Shown in pieces: positions 6,087 through 7,555 of a stretch of 7,555 nucleotides of DNA. The stretch lies in the NCBI GenBank assembly GCA_020696885.1, contig JAJFMS010000139.1:1-7555 (forward strand). The letters run 5' to 3'. This stretch comes from Armatimonadota bacterium (lineage in GTDB: Bacteria > Armatimonadota > SYMT01). A program made the translations under genes and the position numbers. The notes under the pieces are model-generated. The model ran no database searches and was not told the DNA's origin. It was given only the letters and a program-made list of their open reading frames with translations. Within the stretch, counting starts at the first letter, position 1. Each line of letters starts with the position of its first letter.

Positions 6087-6146
6087 GCGCCGACGCAGGC
6101 GCCGAGCCAGCCGAGCGGCAAGCACCCCAACCTCATCTCCCGTACA

Positions 6147-6185
6147 AGAAAACGGGGGCGGTCCACTGGACCGCCCCCGTTTTCT
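6147..6185 (-). terminator. Strong intrinsic terminator of the Ig-like protein gene
   Basis: Two perfect 18 bp arms, 6147-6164 and 6168-6185, flank a 3-base loop. Read on the minus strand the GC-rich stem ends in GTTTTCTT, a good U-tract, and the structure begins 18 bases after the TAA stop of the minus-strand gene. The A-run on the other arm makes it usable in both directions, so it can also block readthrough from the left. Confidence 0.92.
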
Positions 6186-6203
6186 GGCTAGCGACCCGCT
6201 CCC

Positions 6204-7555
6204 TTACGGGATGGACGCCCCCAGCCGGACTTTGATGTCGTCCTTCGGGTTCCGTCGCCCGCGCTCGGCCGCCAGGTTTCCACCCAGCGGTCCCACCGGG
6301 CTATCCGTCGCTGTATTCAGCAGCGTCAGCACGAACTGGTCGTTCGGCACGCCGGGCGTGCCCGCGTCCAGCACGTCCACCCGGAACGGTACCGTCCCGC
6401 TCAGGCCCTGCGTGCTCATCCCCTTCACCGTCGCCCGCCCGAACAGCACGGCCCGGCGTCCGGTGGCGTCTTCGCTGCAGCTCATCGACTCCAGCCGCGT
6501 GCTCCGGATCACGATGTTCGTCCGCCGTCCGCCGGTCGTCCCGGCGTTCGGCACCGTCAGCGAGATTGAGCCTTTGAACGTCCCGTTCCGCTTCGGCGAC
6601 ACGTCCACCGTAAACGAACCCAGCACCGGCAGGTTGCCGAACAGCGGGTCGCTCACGTTCACCTTCCCCCGGCCGCTGATGAAGCAGCCCGGGCCCACCT
6701 GCACCGGCGCCGGCACGGTCACGTTGTCGGTGTCCGGGGTCGTCCCCGCGTCCACCACCCCGTCTCCGTTCAGGTCGATCCCCGCGGTCACCGTGATCGT
6801 CCCCGGGAACCGCGGCGTCAGGCAGTGCACCGCCTCGCCGTTCGCGTTCGTCACCACCGTGAACACACCGCTGTTGCCGGTCGTCCCGGTCACCGTGAAC
6901 AGCACCGGCACGCCCGGCACTCGCCGCGGCCCGCCTTCGTCCGCCGGGCCGTTGTCGAACACCACCGCCGTGTAGCAGATCTCCTCGCCGAACGGGTCTC
7001 CGTCCCCGACGCGGGTCAGCTCCACGGAGCTCGGCGGCGTATTCAGCACCGTCACCGTCACCGTCGTGGTGGTCACGCAGCCGTCGCTGTCCGTGGCCGT
7101 GTAGGTGAGCGTGTAGGTCGCGTCGGCGGTCACCACCGGCGTCACGCCCACCGCTTCCGTCTCCACCGAGTTGCCGCTGGCCGGCAGCGACGGCGTGTGG
7201 GTCAGCGCCAGCGCCGGGGCGCCCGGGCTGCTCACCACCGTCGGGCCGCTCAGCGTCACCGCGGTCGGGTCCGCGTCGCTCGCCCGCACCCGGTACCGCA
7301 CCGCCTGCCCTTCGCACAGCGTCAGGCTGTTCGGCGTGGCCGTGATCACCGGCAGGCTGGACACCCGCAGGTAGACGGTCAGCGTCCGGTCACAGCCGCT
7401 GGGGCTGTTGTCGGTGCCGGTAAAGGTCACCGCGTAGACGTCGCCGCCCTGCTGCGCCGTGGGGCTGAAGCTGAAGGTCCCCACCGCCGGGTTGGTGCCG
7501 GCCACCGTGAACGTCGCGCCGCTCGGCGCACCGGTCTGGGTGAGCGTCACCACGT
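6204..7555 (-). CDS. Large secreted protein with Ig-like domains, 5' partial
   Basis: At least 450 residues are visible; the N-terminus with any signal peptide lies beyond the right edge, and the first codon in the window (GTG at 7553) is internal. Numbering from it, residues 1-70 and about 71-170 are Ser/Thr/Val-rich beta-sandwich repeats with the pattern YxxTFTGTDxxxGCxxTLTVYL and YTLTYTATDSDGCVTTTTVTVTV, as in PKD/HYR/cadherin-like extracellular domains. Residues about 175-275 look like a bacterial Ig group 1 domain (GVPVLFTVTGTTGNSGVFTV then TNANGEAVHCLTP and DLNGDGVVDAG, which may bind calcium). The last 165 residues (CFISGRGKVNV to KVRLG) resemble the C-terminal domain often called post-COAP-1, with DVLDAGTPGVPNDQFVLTLLN near the end. 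No LPXTG motif, hydrophobic anchor or obvious type IX signal is seen. It probably acts at the cell surface or is released. The terminator follows 18 bases after the stop. Confidence 0.88.
   Translation of the reverse strand, partial: VVTLTQTGAPSGATFTVAGTNPAVGTFSFSPTAQQGGDVYAVTFTGTDNSPSGCDRTLTVYLRVSSLPVITATPNSLTLCEGQAVRYRVRASDADPTAVTLSGPTVVSSPGAPALALTHTPSLPASGNSVETEAVGVTPVVTADATYTLTYTATDSDGCVTTTTVTVTVLNTPPSSVELTRVGDGDPFGEEICYTAVVFDNGPADEGGPRRVPGVPVLFTVTGTTGNSGVFTVVTNANGEAVHCLTPRFPGTITVTAGIDLNGDGVVDAGTTPDTDNVTVPAPVQVGPGCFISGRGKVNVSDPLFGNLPVLGSFTVDVSPKRNGTFKGSISLTVPNAGTTGGRRTNIVIRSTRLESMSCSEDATGRRAVLFGRATVKGMSTQGLSGTVPFRVDVLDAGTPGVPNDQFVLTLLNTATDSPVGPLGGNLAAERGRRNPKDDIKVRLGASIP

Larger units (their letters stand above)
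5520..6203. other. Long gene-free region with repeats and terminator
   Basis: I see no credible coding sequence here; the short open frames overlap repeats, lack ribosome binding sites and have low-complexity Arg/Pro/Gly translations. From left to right it holds an A-rich run with CGA spaced at 5539, 5548 and 5558, a 20 bp palindrome (5633-5652), an imperfect tandem repeat with internal hairpins (about 5700-6086), and a strong inverted repeat at 6147-6185. Confidence 0.7.

Noticed and set aside
5690..6100. CRISPR array
   Set aside because: The unit is about 194 bp and only two copies exist; there are no short identical repeats with unique spacers and no cas genes.
6211..6975. Plus-strand open frame of 254 codons
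   Set aside because: Antisense to the Ig-like protein, whose domain patterns and terminator support the minus strand.

Overview
This is a GC-rich stretch (only the palindrome and terminator flanks are AT-rich) of what looks like an ordinary bacterial chromosome. Genes are well spaced on both strands, start codons are ATG or GTG with recognisable Shine-Dalgarno sequences, and intergenic regions are rich in palindromic and dispersed-repeat-like DNA. The gene content and repeats fit a Gemmatimonadota/Longimicrobium-like or similar high-GC soil lineage, but this is an impression; no marker in the window fixes the taxon. No phage, transposase, CRISPR, tRNA or rRNA gene was seen.

Layout. Positions 1-536 (minus) hold the N-terminal 178 codons of a protein with a response-regulator receiver domain and a further domain that runs off the left edge. 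Divergent from it, across a 310 bp spacer with a long hairpin, is a complete NarL/LuxR-like response regulator (847-1500, plus). A palindromic repeat (about 1653-1769) lies between that gene and a convergent ribose-phosphate pyrophosphokinase gene (1817-2716, minus). Across a roughly 300 bp spacer with another palindrome, a small exported proline-rich protein is encoded at 3016-3381 (plus). A divergent pair follows: a Gfo/Idh/MocA-type NAD(P)-dependent oxidoreductase (3587-4627, minus) and a xylose-isomerase-like TIM-barrel sugar isomerase/epimerase (4755-5519, plus). These two probably act in the same sugar or polyol pathway. About 680 bp without a gene (5520-6203) carry a palindrome, a two-copy imperfect tandem repeat of about 194 bp with internal hairpins, and a very strong terminator. 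The window ends inside a large secreted protein of Ig-like repeats (6204-7555, minus, 5' end missing).

How the genes work together. The two receiver proteins suggest local phosphorelay signalling, but no histidine kinase is visible. The oxidoreductase and isomerase are a common metabolic pairing. The PRPP synthase, the small exported protein and the Ig-like protein look like independent single-gene units. I find no coherent multi-gene novel system; the most unusual content is the non-coding repeat DNA and a few protein details.
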